Origin: Leucothrix mucor DSM 2157
GTDB taxonomy: Bacteria; Pseudomonadota; Gammaproteobacteria; Thiotrichales; Thiotrichaceae
Length of the DNA: 64,000 nucleotides
Assembly (NCBI RefSeq): GCF_000419525.1
Contig: NZ_ATTE01000001.1
Coordinates: 682,001-746,000, forward strand
Reading direction: 5' to 3'
The notes under the pieces are model-generated. The model saw only the letters and a list, made by a program, of their open reading frames with translations. It made no database searches and was not told the origin of the DNA. A program made the translations under genes and the position numbers. Below, piece after piece: positions 44,045 through 53,785 of the stretch; the stretch's first letter is position 1; each line of letters opens with the position of its first letter.

Positions 44045-45691
44045 TCAGATCACTTTCAGACGTGCGCCAGCATTGATGCGGCTTGAGCGTAGGCCATTCA
44101 AACGCTTCAACTTGTTTACTGTCATACCGTGGCGCATGGCAATCTTATAGATCGTCTCGCCGCGCTTAACCCGATAAGTTCTCGCCTTACTGCGCTTTTT
44201 GCTATAACGCTTAGTGCGTTTCTTGCTAGCTTTTGCAACACGAGTTCGTGAAATACTCACTGGTCTTTCAGCAGGCAATTGATGAATAACGTGCGCTAAA
44301 CGACCCGCTTGGTTGCGAGGCAATAAAATCCGCTTACTAACCCGTGGTGTGGTAACACCTTTCAGGAAGTTAGGGTTTAAGTCAGTCAGGGTATCGGCCT
44401 GAAGACCCGCATGCATCGCTGCTTTACGCAGATTTACTGGCTTGTTGACGTGAATCTCGACCAGTTTCGGCATGTTTGGTGTTTTGTTCAAACGGAAACC
44501 ATAAGACGCAGGGCGAGCAATGATCTCTTTATAGGCCAACAAACGTGGGACATATTCACGAGTCTCGCGTGGTAGCTTGATGCTCCAGTAGTCCGTTTTG
44601 CGGCCACGAGCACGATTGTATTTAATGGCGCGTGAAACTCGACCTTCACCGGCATTGTAAGCCGCGAGTGCCAGGAACCAATCACCATTAAATTGGCGGT
44701 GCAATTTCTGTAAATAATCCAAAGCAGCACGGGTCGACTCTAGCGTATCCATCCGACCATCAAAGCCTTTGTTTTGCTTAAGTCCGTACATGCGACCTGT
44801 TGACGGAATAAACTGCCACATTCCGGCAGCACCGGCGTGAGAGTAAGCCGTATTTACATAGGCGCTTTCTACAAATGGCAATAAAGCCAGTTCAGTTGGC
44901 ATGCCGCGACGTTTTAATTCAGTCACTACAATGTGCAGATAGCCCGTTGCGCGGTTGGCAATACGCTGCAAACGCTCAGGCTTCTGGCCATAAACGCGTG
45001 CAAAATGTTGTACTACGCGGCGATTTCCATGGTTGCCCATGCCGTAACCATTTTTAACGTGGTCCCACATGTCTTCACCAGGTACATCGAACATGTTCGA
45101 GCTTGCAACTTGTGGTTGGTTTTTACTTGGCGCTGCGCGTGCAGGAGTCGGGCGCTGAACTTGTTTTGGAGCTGGGGCTTGATAAGCCTGTTGAACCGGA
45201 TCTGGTGCCATGCCTGCTAATTGCAGCAATACTTGACGGTAAGCCGGATCATCTAAAATTGACTGATTACTCGCAACCCGATAAGTTTGTGGCTGCGCTT
45301 TTTTAGGTGCACGATATACTTTACGCGCTGCTTGTGGGGCAGGGTAGCTAAGCGTTTTTGGTCGTGCTGCAGGACGGGCTTGAGGGCGTGCTGCTGGCTG
45401 GTTTAATAAAACCTGTGCCGCATAAAGCAGGTCAACATCACCGTTTGATTGCTGATAGGCCGGATGATTATGAGTCGCAGCCTGTGGCTGTGGTGCATAG
45501 CTAGTCTGCGGAGCTCGTGAGCGGGTCGCACTTAAGTAGGCAACCTTCTCATGAACAATTGTTGGAGAGCTGGCGGAGGCTTGATCAGGAATAGCTTTGA
45601 TTCTGCTGGAACCGATACTGCTGCATCCTGTAATCGCGGACATCGAAAGTGCCGCCGCAATCGCGAGCGAGAGATTTCTTGGCTTTCCCAT
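44045..45691 (-). CDS. mltD: MltD-like lytic transglycosylase lipoprotein with LysM
   Basis: A 548-aa protein. The N-terminus is a lipoprotein signal with box ITGC. A long Ala/Pro/Gln-rich linker (residues ~60-200) follows, then the SLT transglycosylase domain with the catalytic Glu in ALLPFVESAYVNTAYSHAGAAGMWQFIPSTGRMYGL and ALAAYNAGEGRVSRAI. A basic stretch (KKRTKRYSKKRSK) precedes one C-terminal LysM repeat (YRVKRGETIYKIAMRHGMTVNKLKRLN); E. coli MltD has two. It cleaves peptidoglycan glycan strands in the periplasm. The ATG at 45691 has AGGG upstream. Confidence 0.9.
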   Translation of the reverse strand: MGKPRNLSLAIAAALSMSAITGCSSIGSSRIKAIPDQASASSPTIVHEKVAYLSATRSRAPQTSYAPQPQAATHNHPAYQQSNGDVDLLYAAQVLLNQPAARPQARPAARPKTLSYPAPQAARKVYRAPKKAQPQTYRVASNQSILDDPAYRQVLLQLAGMAPDPVQQAYQAPAPKQVQRPTPARAAPSKNQPQVASSNMFDVPGEDMWDHVKNGYGMGNHGNRRVVQHFARVYGQKPERLQRIANRATGYLHIVVTELKRRGMPTELALLPFVESAYVNTAYSHAGAAGMWQFIPSTGRMYGLKQNKGFDGRMDTLESTRAALDYLQKLHRQFNGDWFLALAAYNAGEGRVSRAIKYNRARGRKTDYWSIKLPRETREYVPRLLAYKEIIARPASYGFRLNKTPNMPKLVEIHVNKPVNLRKAAMHAGLQADTLTDLNPNFLKGVTTPRVSKRILLPRNQAGRLAHVIHQLPAERPVSISRTRVAKASKKRTKRYSKKRSKARTYRVKRGETIYKIAMRHGMTVNKLKRLNGLRSSRINAGARLKVI

Positions 45692-45921
45692 ATTTTTTAC
45701 CCTTTTCATTCGACCAGCAAAGCCTGAATGAATTATTGTTGTTTTTAGCGGTTTGTTCTTGTGGAGCGTGTCATTGCATTATATTTCAAGCAGACTTAGC
45801 ATAGCCTGAACAAGGCAAGTAATTGTTTAGCCAAACTTTAATAAGCATGGGATGCTGAACATTCACTATTATACACCGTCAGTTTGCGGTAGCATTCTAT
45901 CTATATAGAGAGAGGTTGATC

Positions 45922-46662
45922 ATGCAAATTCACGACTCTAATCTGCAAATTTGCCAGAAATGGTATAAAACACTGGCCGGCCAACAGGCTCTAGCTCAGT
46001 TGGATACCTTGTGCCAAACGTATATGGAAGATGTCTACGGCTACTATGCGGTGGAAATCGGTGCACTGAGTGGGCATACCAACTTTCTGCGACATAGCCG
46101 TATCGCGTTTAATGCAACGCTGGGTGAAGACAAACTCGTCAACGACATCATTGCCACTCCGGAGAATATACCGTTAACACCTGATGATATTGATTTGGTA
46201 TTGGCGACACACGTTCTGGAGACTTGCCAAGACCCGCATAAAGTCCTGCGAGAAATTGATCGTATTCTAAATCCGCATGGCGAGGTGATTATGATTGGTT
46301 TTAATCCATGGTCATTGATGCGTTCGGCTGGGGCTTTAAAAAACACGGTTGATCTGCCGGGGCCTGCACGTGTACGTGACTGGTTCTCTTTACTGGGTTT
46401 TGAAGTCAAAGATATGCAATACCTTGGCTTTCGTCCGGGCCTTCAAAGTGAAAAACTGTACCGGCGCCTGTCTTGGTTAGAGCCTCTTGGAAAGCTGGCT
46501 TGGCCATTATTTAGTAATCTGTATGTGATTCATGCCAAGAAGCAAGTGATTGCAAGACGACCTTATAAAAAGGTTTGGCAGTCGCCAATCTTGCTCACGG
46601 GTGGTAAAGTTGCGCTCAATCGCACCGCTCAGCGCGTGCGTAGAGAAAACTATTCCGGCTAA
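45922..46662 (+). CDS. YafS-like methyltransferase-domain protein
   Basis: A 246-aa protein of the methyltransf_11 type, as found next to rnhA in E. coli (yafS). It has [44 protein letters not shown] in the middle, but the usual Gly-rich SAM motif I is poorly preserved ([11 protein letters not shown]). So SAM binding is uncertain. AGAGAGG precedes the ATG at 45922. It is followed after 14 bases by rnhA, an arrangement widespread in gammaproteobacteria. Function unknown. Confidence 0.82.
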   Translation: MQIHDSNLQICQKWYKTLAGQQALAQLDTLCQTYMEDVYGYYAVEIGALSGHTNFLRHSRIAFNATLGEDKLVNDIIATPENIPLTPDDIDLVLATHVLETCQDPHKVLREIDRILNPHGEVIMIGFNPWSLMRSAGALKNTVDLPGPARVRDWFSLLGFEVKDMQYLGFRPGLQSEKLYRRLSWLEPLGKLAWPLFSNLYVIHAKKQVIARRPYKKVWQSPILLTGGKVALNRTAQRVRRENYSG

Positions 46663-46676
46663 GTAAAAAATTCATT

Positions 46677-47129
46677 ATGACAGATAAAAAAACAGTAGAA
46701 CTGTTTACGGATGGCGGCTGCCGTGGCAACCCGGGTCCTGGCGGTTGGGGCACCTTATTGCGCTTCGGTAACCATGAAAAAGAGCTTTATGGCTATGAAG
46801 CGGAAACAACGAACAACCGCATGGAGTTGATGGCTGCAATTTGTGGTTTAGAGACTTTGTCTGAGCCGTGCAAAGTCACGTTAACCACCGACTCTCAATA
46901 TGTACGGCAAGGCATTACCAATTGGATTAAAGGCTGGAAAGCAAAAAACTGGAAAACGGCCGCCAATAAACCCGTTAAAAATAAAGACCTTTGGCAGCGT
47001 TTAGATGCGGCTAGCGCAATGCACGATATCGAATGGTGCTGGGTGAAAGGGCATAGCGGCCACGCTGAAAACGAACGCGTTGATGAGCTGGCTAATCTGG
47101 CCATGGATAAAAAAGCCGGCAGCGAATAG
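46677..47129 (+). CDS. rnhA: Ribonuclease HI
   Basis: A 150-aa RNase HI that cuts RNA in RNA-DNA hybrids. The four acidic catalytic residues are D12 ([16 protein letters not shown]), E50 (NNRMELMA), D72 (TTDSQYV) and D136 (ENERVDELA). The basic handle region ([17 protein letters not shown]) is present. Located between the yafS-like gene and dnaQ on the same strand; in E. coli rnhA and dnaQ are divergent. Confidence 0.97.
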   Translation: MTDKKTVELFTDGGCRGNPGPGGWGTLLRFGNHEKELYGYEAETTNNRMELMAAICGLETLSEPCKVTLTTDSQYVRQGITNWIKGWKAKNWKTAANKPVKNKDLWQRLDAASAMHDIEWCWVKGHSGHAENERVDELANLAMDKKAGSE

Positions 47130-47209
47130 TCAGGTAATCCTTAAACACCTGGCAACAAAATACTTAAAGCAGCCATCATCGGCTGCTGAACTTTCTCAGG
47201 AAATACACT

Positions 47210-47920
47210 GTGCGACAAATTGTACTGGATACTGAAACCACGGGTCTTGAGACGCGTGATGGTCACCGCATCATCGAGATCGGTTGTGTTGAGATGATCG
47301 ACCGCAAAATGACCGGCAACAACTATCACCAATACTTACAGCCCGATCGCCTGATCGACGAAGAAGCCTTGGCAGTCCACGGGATTACACCCGAATTTTT
47401 GTCTGATAAGCCGCGTTTTAACGAAGTGGCCAGAGACTTTCTGGAATACATTCAGGGCGCAGAGCTAATCATTCACAATGCGCCGTTTGATATTGGATTC
47501 TTAAATTACGAGCTAAGTTTACTGGGGCCGGACTGGGGCAATATTGAGTCTCGTTGCAAAATTACCGACTCGCTGGTGATGGCGCGTGAAATGTATCCGG
47601 GGCAGCGTAACTCACTGGATGCCTTATGTAAGCGTTTGGATATCAATAACTCGCATCGTGAGCTTCACGGCGCACTGCTTGACTCCGAGATTTTGGGTGA
47701 TGTGTATCTGGGAATGACCGGTGGACAGGTCACCATGACACTGGAAACCAGTAATACTCGCAAGAATACCGAAGAGGAAGATGAGGGCGGCGAAGCCGGT
47801 ATCCTCAGTGCTGCCTCTCTGAAACTGCGAGTAGTTCGTGCGAATGACGATGAGCTTGCCGCGCATAATGCACGGATGGAAGCCATTGAAAAAGCCGCCG
47901 GCAAGCCCGTCTGGCACTAG
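47210..47920 (+). CDS. dnaQ: DNA polymerase III epsilon subunit (proofreading exonuclease)
   Basis: A 236-aa DEDDh exonuclease. The active site has D7 and E9 (VLDTETTGLE), the second Asp in IIHNAPFDIGFLN, and His/Asp in ELHGALLDSEIL. The C-terminal part that binds the alpha subunit is present but divergent. It starts with GTG, with CAGGA about 8 bases upstream. The stop overlaps the convergent PAP2 gene by 4 bases. A hairpin (AGCAGCC/GGCTGCT, 47168-47187) lies between rnhA and this gene. Confidence 0.95.
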   Translation: MRQIVLDTETTGLETRDGHRIIEIGCVEMIDRKMTGNNYHQYLQPDRLIDEEALAVHGITPEFLSDKPRFNEVARDFLEYIQGAELIIHNAPFDIGFLNYELSLLGPDWGNIESRCKITDSLVMAREMYPGQRNSLDALCKRLDINNSHRELHGALLDSEILGDVYLGMTGGQVTMTLETSNTRKNTEEEDEGGEAGILSAASLKLRVVRANDDELAAHNARMEAIEKAAGKPVWH

Positions 47921-48681
47921 TTCTTATTTAGATGAATGAGTTCGGTGAGTTTGCGTACGCTGTAAGCAATCACAAATAAAGCGGCGGCGGTATTTAACCA
48001 CTGTGCATCAGGGTACGGGGTTTTAGCTATCACGGCGTAAATTCCGATAAACAACGTCAAACCATAAAGTGCCATCTGAGTTTTATCGGGAATGATTGCG
48101 GGCAGGTAAGTGCAAATTTTCACTGCCGCCCAGCCACCAAACCAGCCTAGTACCGCACCAAAGGCCACATCCGCTGGCCAGTGTGCACCAACGGCAATGC
48201 GACTTAGCGCAATGAGTGTCGCTACGACAAACACCAACACGCTTAGATTCCGATGCTGATACCAAGCGCTAATCAAGCCTGCCATTAAAAATACCGTCAA
48301 GGTATGGCCAGATGGAAAACTAAAACTTGTCAGAGCAGGGCCAATCTTATTAAACGCCGCTGAAACTAAAACCGCTTCAGGCCGTGGTACTGCAAAAGCA
48401 TTTTTCAGGCCGTAGTTCAACGCCATGCCAATCAATATCGCAATGAATAAGGCGCGAAGAAAGGTAGGGTGTCGATAGAACAAACTAAAGGTAATCAGTG
48501 GCGCAATCAACGGGTCTGATAGTGAAGTAACCACCTGCCAAAAGCTTGCAGGCAGACTGGCAAAGGCGCTGTTCAATGCTAAGAACAGACTTTCATTAAA
48601 CCCACCCAGCAAAAAAATAAATACAGCATCAATCAAAATAAAGCTGACAATCAATGGGAATTTTGGTGATCTTGTCATCAT
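47917..48681 (-). CDS. PAP2 family phosphatase
   Basis: A 254-aa inner-membrane protein of the PAP2/acid phosphatase superfamily with about six helices. The three catalytic motifs are KNAFAVPRP, SFPSGHT and SRIAVGAHWPADV, the two His being the general acid and nucleophile. It probably dephosphorylates a lipid phosphate such as undecaprenyl pyrophosphate or phosphatidic acid. The ATG overlaps the DUF423 stop by one base, so the two are translationally coupled; the longer frame to 48846 runs through DUF423. Confidence 0.88.
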   Translation of the reverse strand: MMTRSPKFPLIVSFILIDAVFIFLLGGFNESLFLALNSAFASLPASFWQVVTSLSDPLIAPLITFSLFYRHPTFLRALFIAILIGMALNYGLKNAFAVPRPEAVLVSAAFNKIGPALTSFSFPSGHTLTVFLMAGLISAWYQHRNLSVLVFVVATLIALSRIAVGAHWPADVAFGAVLGWFGGWAAVKICTYLPAIIPDKTQMALYGLTLFIGIYAVIAKTPYPDAQWLNTAAALFVIAYSVRKLTELIHLNKN

Positions 48682-49064
48682 TAGGCGTGCTTCCAGGCGG
48701 CGATAAACAGTAAGACCCAAGCGACGATGAAAAATACACCTCCGATCGGCGTGAACATAACGACCCATTTCGTGCCGCTCAGTACATAGATATACAAGCT
48801 GCCGGAAAACAGCAAGATACCCGCAATCATACTGCGGCCACTCCACTGTAATAAGCGAGAAGCTAAACCTTGTTTTGCTAACAGGAATACTAAGATTAAA
48901 CCCAGTGCATGATAGAATTGATAACGTACCGCGGTTTCGAATCGGTCCAGCATGCGCAGGTCGGTGATGACTTTTTCCAAACCATGCGCTGCAAAGGCAC
49001 CGAGTAGCACGCCAAGCGCTGCTAAAGCCGCTCCTATCAGCAGAAACTTTTTATATTCAGGCAC
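48681..49064 (-). CDS. DUF423 membrane protein (YgdD family)
   Basis: A 127-aa protein with four hydrophobic segments. It matches DUF423/YgdD: GAALAALGVLLGAFAAHGLE near the start, TAVRYQFYHALGLI in the middle, and PIGGVFFIVAWVLLFIAAWK at the end. Function unknown. It starts with GTG, with GAGGGA about 8 bases upstream. The start codon of the divergent Rieske-like gene is only 11 bases away. Confidence 0.88.
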   Translation of the reverse strand: MPEYKKFLLIGAALAALGVLLGAFAAHGLEKVITDLRMLDRFETAVRYQFYHALGLILVFLLAKQGLASRLLQWSGRSMIAGILLFSGSLYIYVLSGTKWVVMFTPIGGVFFIVAWVLLFIAAWKHA

Positions 49065-49075
49065 TGTGATCCCTC

Positions 49076-49627
49076 ATGACCGATAAACGATTATTGTACC
49101 GCGTGATACTCAAAGTGCTCACGGCAATTGGCATTATTGCACTCCTATTTGTGTTTTTAAACGCGACCTTCAATAGCCGGGATGCGGTGTTTGCCCCGCC
49201 ACCACCGCCAGAAACGGTGGAGTTAATGCTGGAAGATACGCTATATGGCAGTATCGTGCCGATTGGTTGGGATAATCAGCGGGTCAGAGTGTTAAAGCGT
49301 GACCCTTCTCAGCAGGCCAGCTTACTGAAATTAACTGAACAAGCCCCTGTCTTAAGTAATGATAATGCCTTTGGAAATCAAGCTGCAGCGCTTGATGCGC
49401 ACCCATGGCGCTCGCTAGATGTCAGTTACTTTGTGTATTTTGATCAGGGGGATTCGGCGCGTTGCCCACTTTACTACAATGGGCAAGGCTACAAGGATAC
49501 GTGTACCAGCAACCGCTTTGATCAAACAGGGCGCTCACTAAGCGACGGTATTGCGCCAATCTTAATACCGCCTCATTATTTCAAAGCGAAAGATCAGCTA
49601 GTGATTGGGCGCTGGGCTGCGAAGTGA
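49076..49627 (+). CDS. Membrane-anchored Rieske-like protein lacking cluster histidines
   Basis: A 183-aa protein with one N-terminal membrane anchor (residues ~10-32). The remainder follows the layout of the bc1 Rieske subunit: a strand GWDNQRVRVLKR (cf. the W-G-K-P-V..RR segment), a Cys-containing loop at C130 (SARCPLYYNG), a second at C143 followed by RFD and GR (147-153), and PPHYF (165-169) with LVIG near the end. In a true Rieske protein each Cys has a His ligand two or one residues later; here those positions are Leu and Thr. So a [2Fe-2S] cluster of normal type is unlikely. Homology is inferred by eye. Confidence 0.5.
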   Translation: MTDKRLLYRVILKVLTAIGIIALLFVFLNATFNSRDAVFAPPPPPETVELMLEDTLYGSIVPIGWDNQRVRVLKRDPSQQASLLKLTEQAPVLSNDNAFGNQAAALDAHPWRSLDVSYFVYFDQGDSARCPLYYNGQGYKDTCTSNRFDQTGRSLSDGIAPILIPPHYFKAKDQLVIGRWAAK

Positions 49628-50403
49628 CGGCAACCTAAATACACATCGTAACGAATGGCCTTGCCGCGAATATCGAAATCCGGCTTGCGCTCATTTAAGG
49701 TTGGCGCGCGTAACGGGCGCTTGACCACAATGCGTTCGGTGGCTCGCTGCAGTGCAATGGCTAATAGCTCGCCACTGTCAGGGTCTTCACCTACCACTTC
49801 ATGAAAGAAGCGCATTTCCTTTTTGACTTGCGCTTGCTTATCGCGCTCCGGAAACATAGGGTCGAGATAAATCAGTTGCGGATAATCTTCTGGCTCCAGC
49901 GCTTCCAAGTAATCAACAGAAGCTGATTGCACTAAGCGCATTCGAGCTGAAATCGCTTGTACATCTGTATCACCAGAGGCATCGGCGCGAGCTAGCGCAT
50001 CGCTTAATAGCAACTGCACAACCGGATTGCGTTCCAGCAAAGTGACATGACAGCCCAGTGTCGCCATGACAAAGGCATCGCTGCCTAAGCCAGCGGTGGC
50101 ATCAATCACGGTGGCATTCGGGAATTTTTGTAAGCCTAAAGCCTTAGACATATCCTGACCTTTGCCGCCGCCATACAGGCGTCGGTGTCGGGTTTTGCCT
50201 TCCACAAAGTCAGCAAAGATGGCTTTAGTATTGGGTTCGCGAGGATTATAAAGCTCCAGCCGGCCAGGGCTTTGATGCAGGACAAACTGCGCATCGGGCT
50301 GGGCGTCAAACAGCGGGCAGCGCAATAAGCGCGCCCGTTGTTCAATCTCGCTGGCAGGGCAGTCAGGGTGACCGCTAACTGCCAGAGTGACCGGAATCGA
50401 CAT
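49594..50403 (-). CDS. rsmJ: 16S rRNA (guanine1516-N2)-methyltransferase
   Basis: A 269-aa SAM enzyme that methylates G1516 of 16S rRNA. Motif I is VIDATAGLGSDAFVMATLG, then LLERNP, and the catalytic-type LIYLDPMFPERDKQAQVKKEM. It also has the family segments KGQDMSKALGLQKF and IVVKRPLRAPTL. It starts directly at the stop of slyX (one-base overlap) and its end overlaps the divergent-side Rieske-like gene by 34 bases, tail to tail. Confidence 0.94.
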   Translation of the reverse strand: MSIPVTLAVSGHPDCPASEIEQRARLLRCPLFDAQPDAQFVLHQSPGRLELYNPREPNTKAIFADFVEGKTRHRRLYGGGKGQDMSKALGLQKFPNATVIDATAGLGSDAFVMATLGCHVTLLERNPVVQLLLSDALARADASGDTDVQAISARMRLVQSASVDYLEALEPEDYPQLIYLDPMFPERDKQAQVKKEMRFFHEVVGEDPDSGELLAIALQRATERIVVKRPLRAPTLNERKPDFDIRGKAIRYDVYLGCRHFAAQRPITS

Positions 50404-50621
50404 CAGTAATGTGGTGGCGGCGTTTCTTCTTGCTCGCTCGCCATATCGCCGCCACTGGTGTTGGTCAGTTTGGTTTCAAGCCGTGATAGCTTTACCTGCA
50501 TCTGCTCAAGCACCAGCCGCTGCTGATGTACAATTCGGCTCAGCGTTTCCACTACGTCATCCTGCTGTGTTAGCAGGATTTCGAGGTTAGTTAGCCGGTT
50601 TTCGTGGTCATTACTCATCAT
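50403..50621 (-). CDS. slyX: SlyX family protein
   Basis: A 72-aa coiled-coil protein. The heptad-rich NRLTNLEILLTQQDDVVETLSRIVHQQRLVLEQMQVKLSRLETKL and the conserved PPPHY end are diagnostic of SlyX. Function unknown. It begins immediately after the argG stop (TAAATG) and overlaps rsmJ by one base, so argG-slyX-rsmJ is an operon. Confidence 0.92.
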   Translation of the reverse strand: MMSNDHENRLTNLEILLTQQDDVVETLSRIVHQQRLVLEQMQVKLSRLETKLTNTSGGDMASEQEETPPPHY

Positions 50622-51842
50622 TTATTTCGACTTGCGACCTGCACCAATACGTAAACGCAGCGCATTCAACTTAATGAAACCTTCTGCATCCGCTTGGTTG
50701 TAAGAGCCTTCGTCATCTTCAAAGGTGGCGATCTTCTCATCAAACAAGCTATCGGTTTCAGAAGCACGGCCAACAGCGCTAACGCTACCTTTGTACAACT
50801 TCAGGCGAACCTTACCATTCACGTGCTCTTGTGATGCATCGATCATTTTCTGCATCATTTCACGCTCAGGGCTCCACCAGTAGCCGTTGTAAATCATCTC
50901 GGCATACTTTGGCATCAGGCTATCTTTCAGATGAGCGACTTCGCGGTCCAGAGTCAGTGACTCAATGGCGCGATGTGCTTTCATCATAATGGTGCCGCCC
51001 GGTGTTTCGTAACAGCCGCGAGACTTCATGCCCACGTAGCGGTTTTCAACGATATCCAAGCGACCAACGCCGTTATCACCACCGATTTTGTTCAGTGTTT
51101 CCAGCATAGTTGCCGGAGACAGACGCTCACCATCCAATGCAACCGGGTCGCCGTTCTCGTAAGTCAGCTCGATGTAAGTCGGTACATCCGGAGCGTTCTC
51201 AGGAGAGACTGACCAGCGCCACATTTCATCTTCCGCTTCTGCCCAAGGGTCTTCCAGAATGCCGCCTTCATAAGAAATGTGCAGCAAGTTAGCATCCATT
51301 GAATAAGGAGACTTAGTCTTGGCCTTTTGGTAATCAATCGGAATGTTGTGCTCTTTTGCGTAGTTCATTAACGACTCACGCGAGCTCAAATCCCACTCAC
51401 GCCATGGCGCAATCACTTGTACGCCAGGCTTCAGTGCATAAGCACCCAGCTCAAAACGAACCTGATCATTACCTTTACCGGTCGCACCGTGAGAAATCGC
51501 ATCGGCACCCGTCTCATTCGCAATCTCAATCAGGCGCTTAGCAATCAATGGACGCGCAATTGACGTACCGAGTAAGTATTCACCTTCGTAAATCGCATTA
51601 GCGCGGAACATTGGGAATACGTAATCGCGGACAAACTCTTCACGTAAGTCTTCGATGTAAATTTCTTTAATGCCCATCGCCTGTGCTTTAGCGCGGGCTG
51701 GCTCAACTTCTTCACCTTGTCCGATATCCGCAGTGAAGGTCACAACTTCACAGGAATAGGTCTCAGAAAGCCATTTGGCAATAATGGAGGTATCCAGTCC
51801 GCCGGAATAGGCGAGTACAACTTTGTTTACAGCGTGTGACAT
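50622..51842 (-). CDS. argG: Argininosuccinate synthase
   Basis: A 406-aa enzyme joining citrulline and aspartate with ATP. It has the N-type ATP loop [33 protein letters not shown], and [23 protein letters not shown] typical of ArgG. The start at 51842 ([10 protein letters not shown]) is chosen since the longer frame overlaps the murB start. A TATAAT on the minus strand at 51881-51876 may be its -10. No clear ribosome site. Confidence 0.96.
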   Translation of the reverse strand: MSHAVNKVVLAYSGGLDTSIIAKWLSETYSCEVVTFTADIGQGEEVEPARAKAQAMGIKEIYIEDLREEFVRDYVFPMFRANAIYEGEYLLGTSIARPLIAKRLIEIANETGADAISHGATGKGNDQVRFELGAYALKPGVQVIAPWREWDLSSRESLMNYAKEHNIPIDYQKAKTKSPYSMDANLLHISYEGGILEDPWAEAEDEMWRWSVSPENAPDVPTYIELTYENGDPVALDGERLSPATMLETLNKIGGDNGVGRLDIVENRYVGMKSRGCYETPGGTIMMKAHRAIESLTLDREVAHLKDSLMPKYAEMIYNGYWWSPEREMMQKMIDASQEHVNGKVRLKLYKGSVSAVGRASETDSLFDEKIATFEDDEGSYNQADAEGFIKLNALRLRIGAGRKSK

Positions 51843-51906
51843 ATTTATGGGGCCTGAAAGGTTCAAAAGAGGGATATTATACCCCGATTTCTGTAAAATG
51901 CGCGCC

Positions 51907-52926
51907 ATGCAAATACAAGAAAATTACGCGTTAACCGCACATAACAGTTTTGGCGTGGCCTGCGTGGCTCGTTACTTCACTGAACTTCGTGATTCTAAGG
52001 ATTGCGATGCATTAGTCCTATGGCGCACACAAACGCCGGAAACCCCGTTATTACTCATCGGCGGCGGCAGTAATATGCTGTTTCAGGATGATTTTAAGGG
52101 GCTTGCCGTGGCGGTACAGCTGCTAGGGCGTCAATGCATTCGTGAAGATGATGAAGCCTTCTATGTACAAGCTTCTGGCGGTGAAAACTGGCATGAGTTT
52201 GTGCGTTGGACGATTGATCAGGGTTATGCCGGTTTGGAAAACTTATCGCTGATTCCGGGTACGGTGGGCGCTGCGCCCATGCAAAACATCGGAGCCTATG
52301 GCGTTGAACTAGCGGATCGCTTTCATTGTTTACAAGCACTTGACCTACATACGGGTGAGCGCCGAGAGTTTAATCAGGTCGATTGCCAGTTTGGCTACCG
52401 CGATAGCTTTTTCAAAAGCCAGCAGCCAGACCGCTGGCTAATTGAGTCGGTGACCTTCCGTTTAGCCAGGCAGCCGCAATGGGTAATTGCCTACGCCGGC
52501 GTTGAGGATGTATTAAAGGGCCAAACGCTAACCTCACGGGGTATTAGTGATGCGATTATTGCCTTGCGCCAAAGTAAATTGCCAGACCCCGCTGTGATCG
52601 GTAATGCCGGCAGTTTCTTTAAAAACCCAATCATCTCCGTAGAACAGTGGGATGAGTTAAAAGCGGAATACCCCAATTTACCGGGCTATGCCATCGCTAA
52701 TAATGATTTAGAAAAGAAAACCTCTGCCGCTTGGTTGATCGAGCAATGCAATTGGAAGGGTTATCGTTTGGATGATGCGGGTGTTTATGAGAAGCATGCA
52801 CTGGTGTTGGTGAATCATGGGTCTGCAAGCGGTAACGAGCTATGGGCGCTGGCGCAGCAGATTATTAGCTCGGTTGAAGCGAAGTTTAGAATTACGCTGG
52901 AAGCGGAGCCGCGAGTCATTGTATAG
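51907..52926 (+). CDS. murB: UDP-N-acetylenolpyruvoylglucosamine reductase
   Basis: A 339-aa FAD enzyme reducing UDP-GlcNAc-enolpyruvate to UDP-MurNAc for peptidoglycan. It has [27 protein letters not shown] (FAD), [18 protein letters not shown], the catalytic Ser region [10 protein letters not shown], and the C-terminal EPRVIV with the catalytic Glu just before. It belongs to the type I (E. coli-like) MurB. ATG at 51898 is an alternative start. It diverges from argG. Confidence 0.95.
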   Translation: MQIQENYALTAHNSFGVACVARYFTELRDSKDCDALVLWRTQTPETPLLLIGGGSNMLFQDDFKGLAVAVQLLGRQCIREDDEAFYVQASGGENWHEFVRWTIDQGYAGLENLSLIPGTVGAAPMQNIGAYGVELADRFHCLQALDLHTGERREFNQVDCQFGYRDSFFKSQQPDRWLIESVTFRLARQPQWVIAYAGVEDVLKGQTLTSRGISDAIIALRQSKLPDPAVIGNAGSFFKNPIISVEQWDELKAEYPNLPGYAIANNDLEKKTSAAWLIEQCNWKGYRLDDAGVYEKHALVLVNHGSASGNELWALAQQIISSVEAKFRITLEAEPRVIV

Positions 52927-52932
52927 AATTGA

Positions 52933-52961
52933 TTTACAAATTATTAACAAATTACTATACT
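52933..52961 (+). promoter_or_regulatory. Promoter of the KDG kinase/GntR gene group
   Basis: TTTACA (52933-52938), 17-bp spacer, TATACT (52956-52961), about 28 bases of leader before the GntR gene. Confidence 0.6.
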
Positions 52962-52995
52962 AATGGCTCAGCACTGTTAGATACACAAGGAGCGA

Positions 52996-53736
52996 ATGAA
53001 ATCATCGGACACTAAATTACCGCAGAGCGACTCGCTGCTGCTCAGGGATACCACGTTGGCAGACCGTGTGTATGAACAGCTATTGTCTATGATTGTGCAG
53101 GGAGAAATCGGCGTGGGCGAAAAGCTTCCGACCGAACACGCACTCAGTGAACGCATGAATGTGTCGAGGCCGATACTGCGTCAGGCATTAAAACAATTAC
53201 GTGCGGATGATGTGATCGTCTCCCGCCAAGGCTCCGGCTCTTTTGTAAAGCGACGTCCCGATGAGGAAGTGCTCGACTTTGCGCCGGTTGGCTCGATTGC
53301 CGATATTCAACGGACTTTTGAGTTTCGCGCGGCTATCGAAGGCGAGGCGGCCTACCTTGCGGCCAAGCGCAGTGCGGATGCTGATATCGGACAAATGCGC
53401 GCGGCCTTAGCGGAACTGGATCGCTGCATTAAAGAAAACGAATTGGGCGTGGATGCCGACGAAGTGTTTCATGCGGCCATTTGCCGGGCCTCGGATAATC
53501 ATTATTTCGCCTCTGCTCGCAGCTCGATGAAATCCAATATCCTGACGGGTATGAATCTGACGCGTAATTTGTCATTGATGAAGCCGCGCGTGCGCTTGGA
53601 AACGGTTCAGCAGGAACACCGTGAAATTTTAAATGCCATTGAAGCAGGTGATGCGGTTGCAGCACGTGCGGCAATGCGTCGACATATTGAAAATGCCCGA
53701 ACTCGGGTATTTGAAGGTGCTGGCTCGTCTGACTAA
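52996..53736 (+). CDS. GntR-family regulator (FadR/FCD) of the sugar-acid genes
   Basis: A 246-aa regulator with an N-terminal winged HTH (YEQLLSMIVQGEIGVGEKLPTEHALSERMNVSRPILRQALKQLRADDVIVSRQGSGSFV) and a C-terminal FCD domain (EFRAAIEGEAAYLAAKRS, EVFHAAICRASDNHYF, EHREILNAIEAGD) whose Asp/His set can bind metal and a small acid. AAGGAG precedes the ATG. It lies 49 bases before the KDG kinase gene and is the likely regulator of it and uxuA. It is a clear paralogue of the gene at 56467-57180. Confidence 0.9.
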   Translation: MKSSDTKLPQSDSLLLRDTTLADRVYEQLLSMIVQGEIGVGEKLPTEHALSERMNVSRPILRQALKQLRADDVIVSRQGSGSFVKRRPDEEVLDFAPVGSIADIQRTFEFRAAIEGEAAYLAAKRSADADIGQMRAALAELDRCIKENELGVDADEVFHAAICRASDNHYFASARSSMKSNILTGMNLTRNLSLMKPRVRLETVQQEHREILNAIEAGDAVAARAAMRRHIENARTRVFEGAGSSD

Positions 53737-53785
53737 GTCAACGTTGCACCATTAATAAAGTCTCCAACGTTTGAGGACGTTAACT

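Noticed and set aside
48682-48846. Longer start of the PAP2 gene
   Set aside because: The extension runs through the DUF423 gene in another frame; the one-base stop/start overlap at 48681 is the natural start.
51876-51881. A single bidirectional -10 for argG and murB
   Set aside because: TATAAT on the minus strand and TATTAT on the plus strand overlap here, but neither direction has a reasonable -35, so I only mention it under argG.
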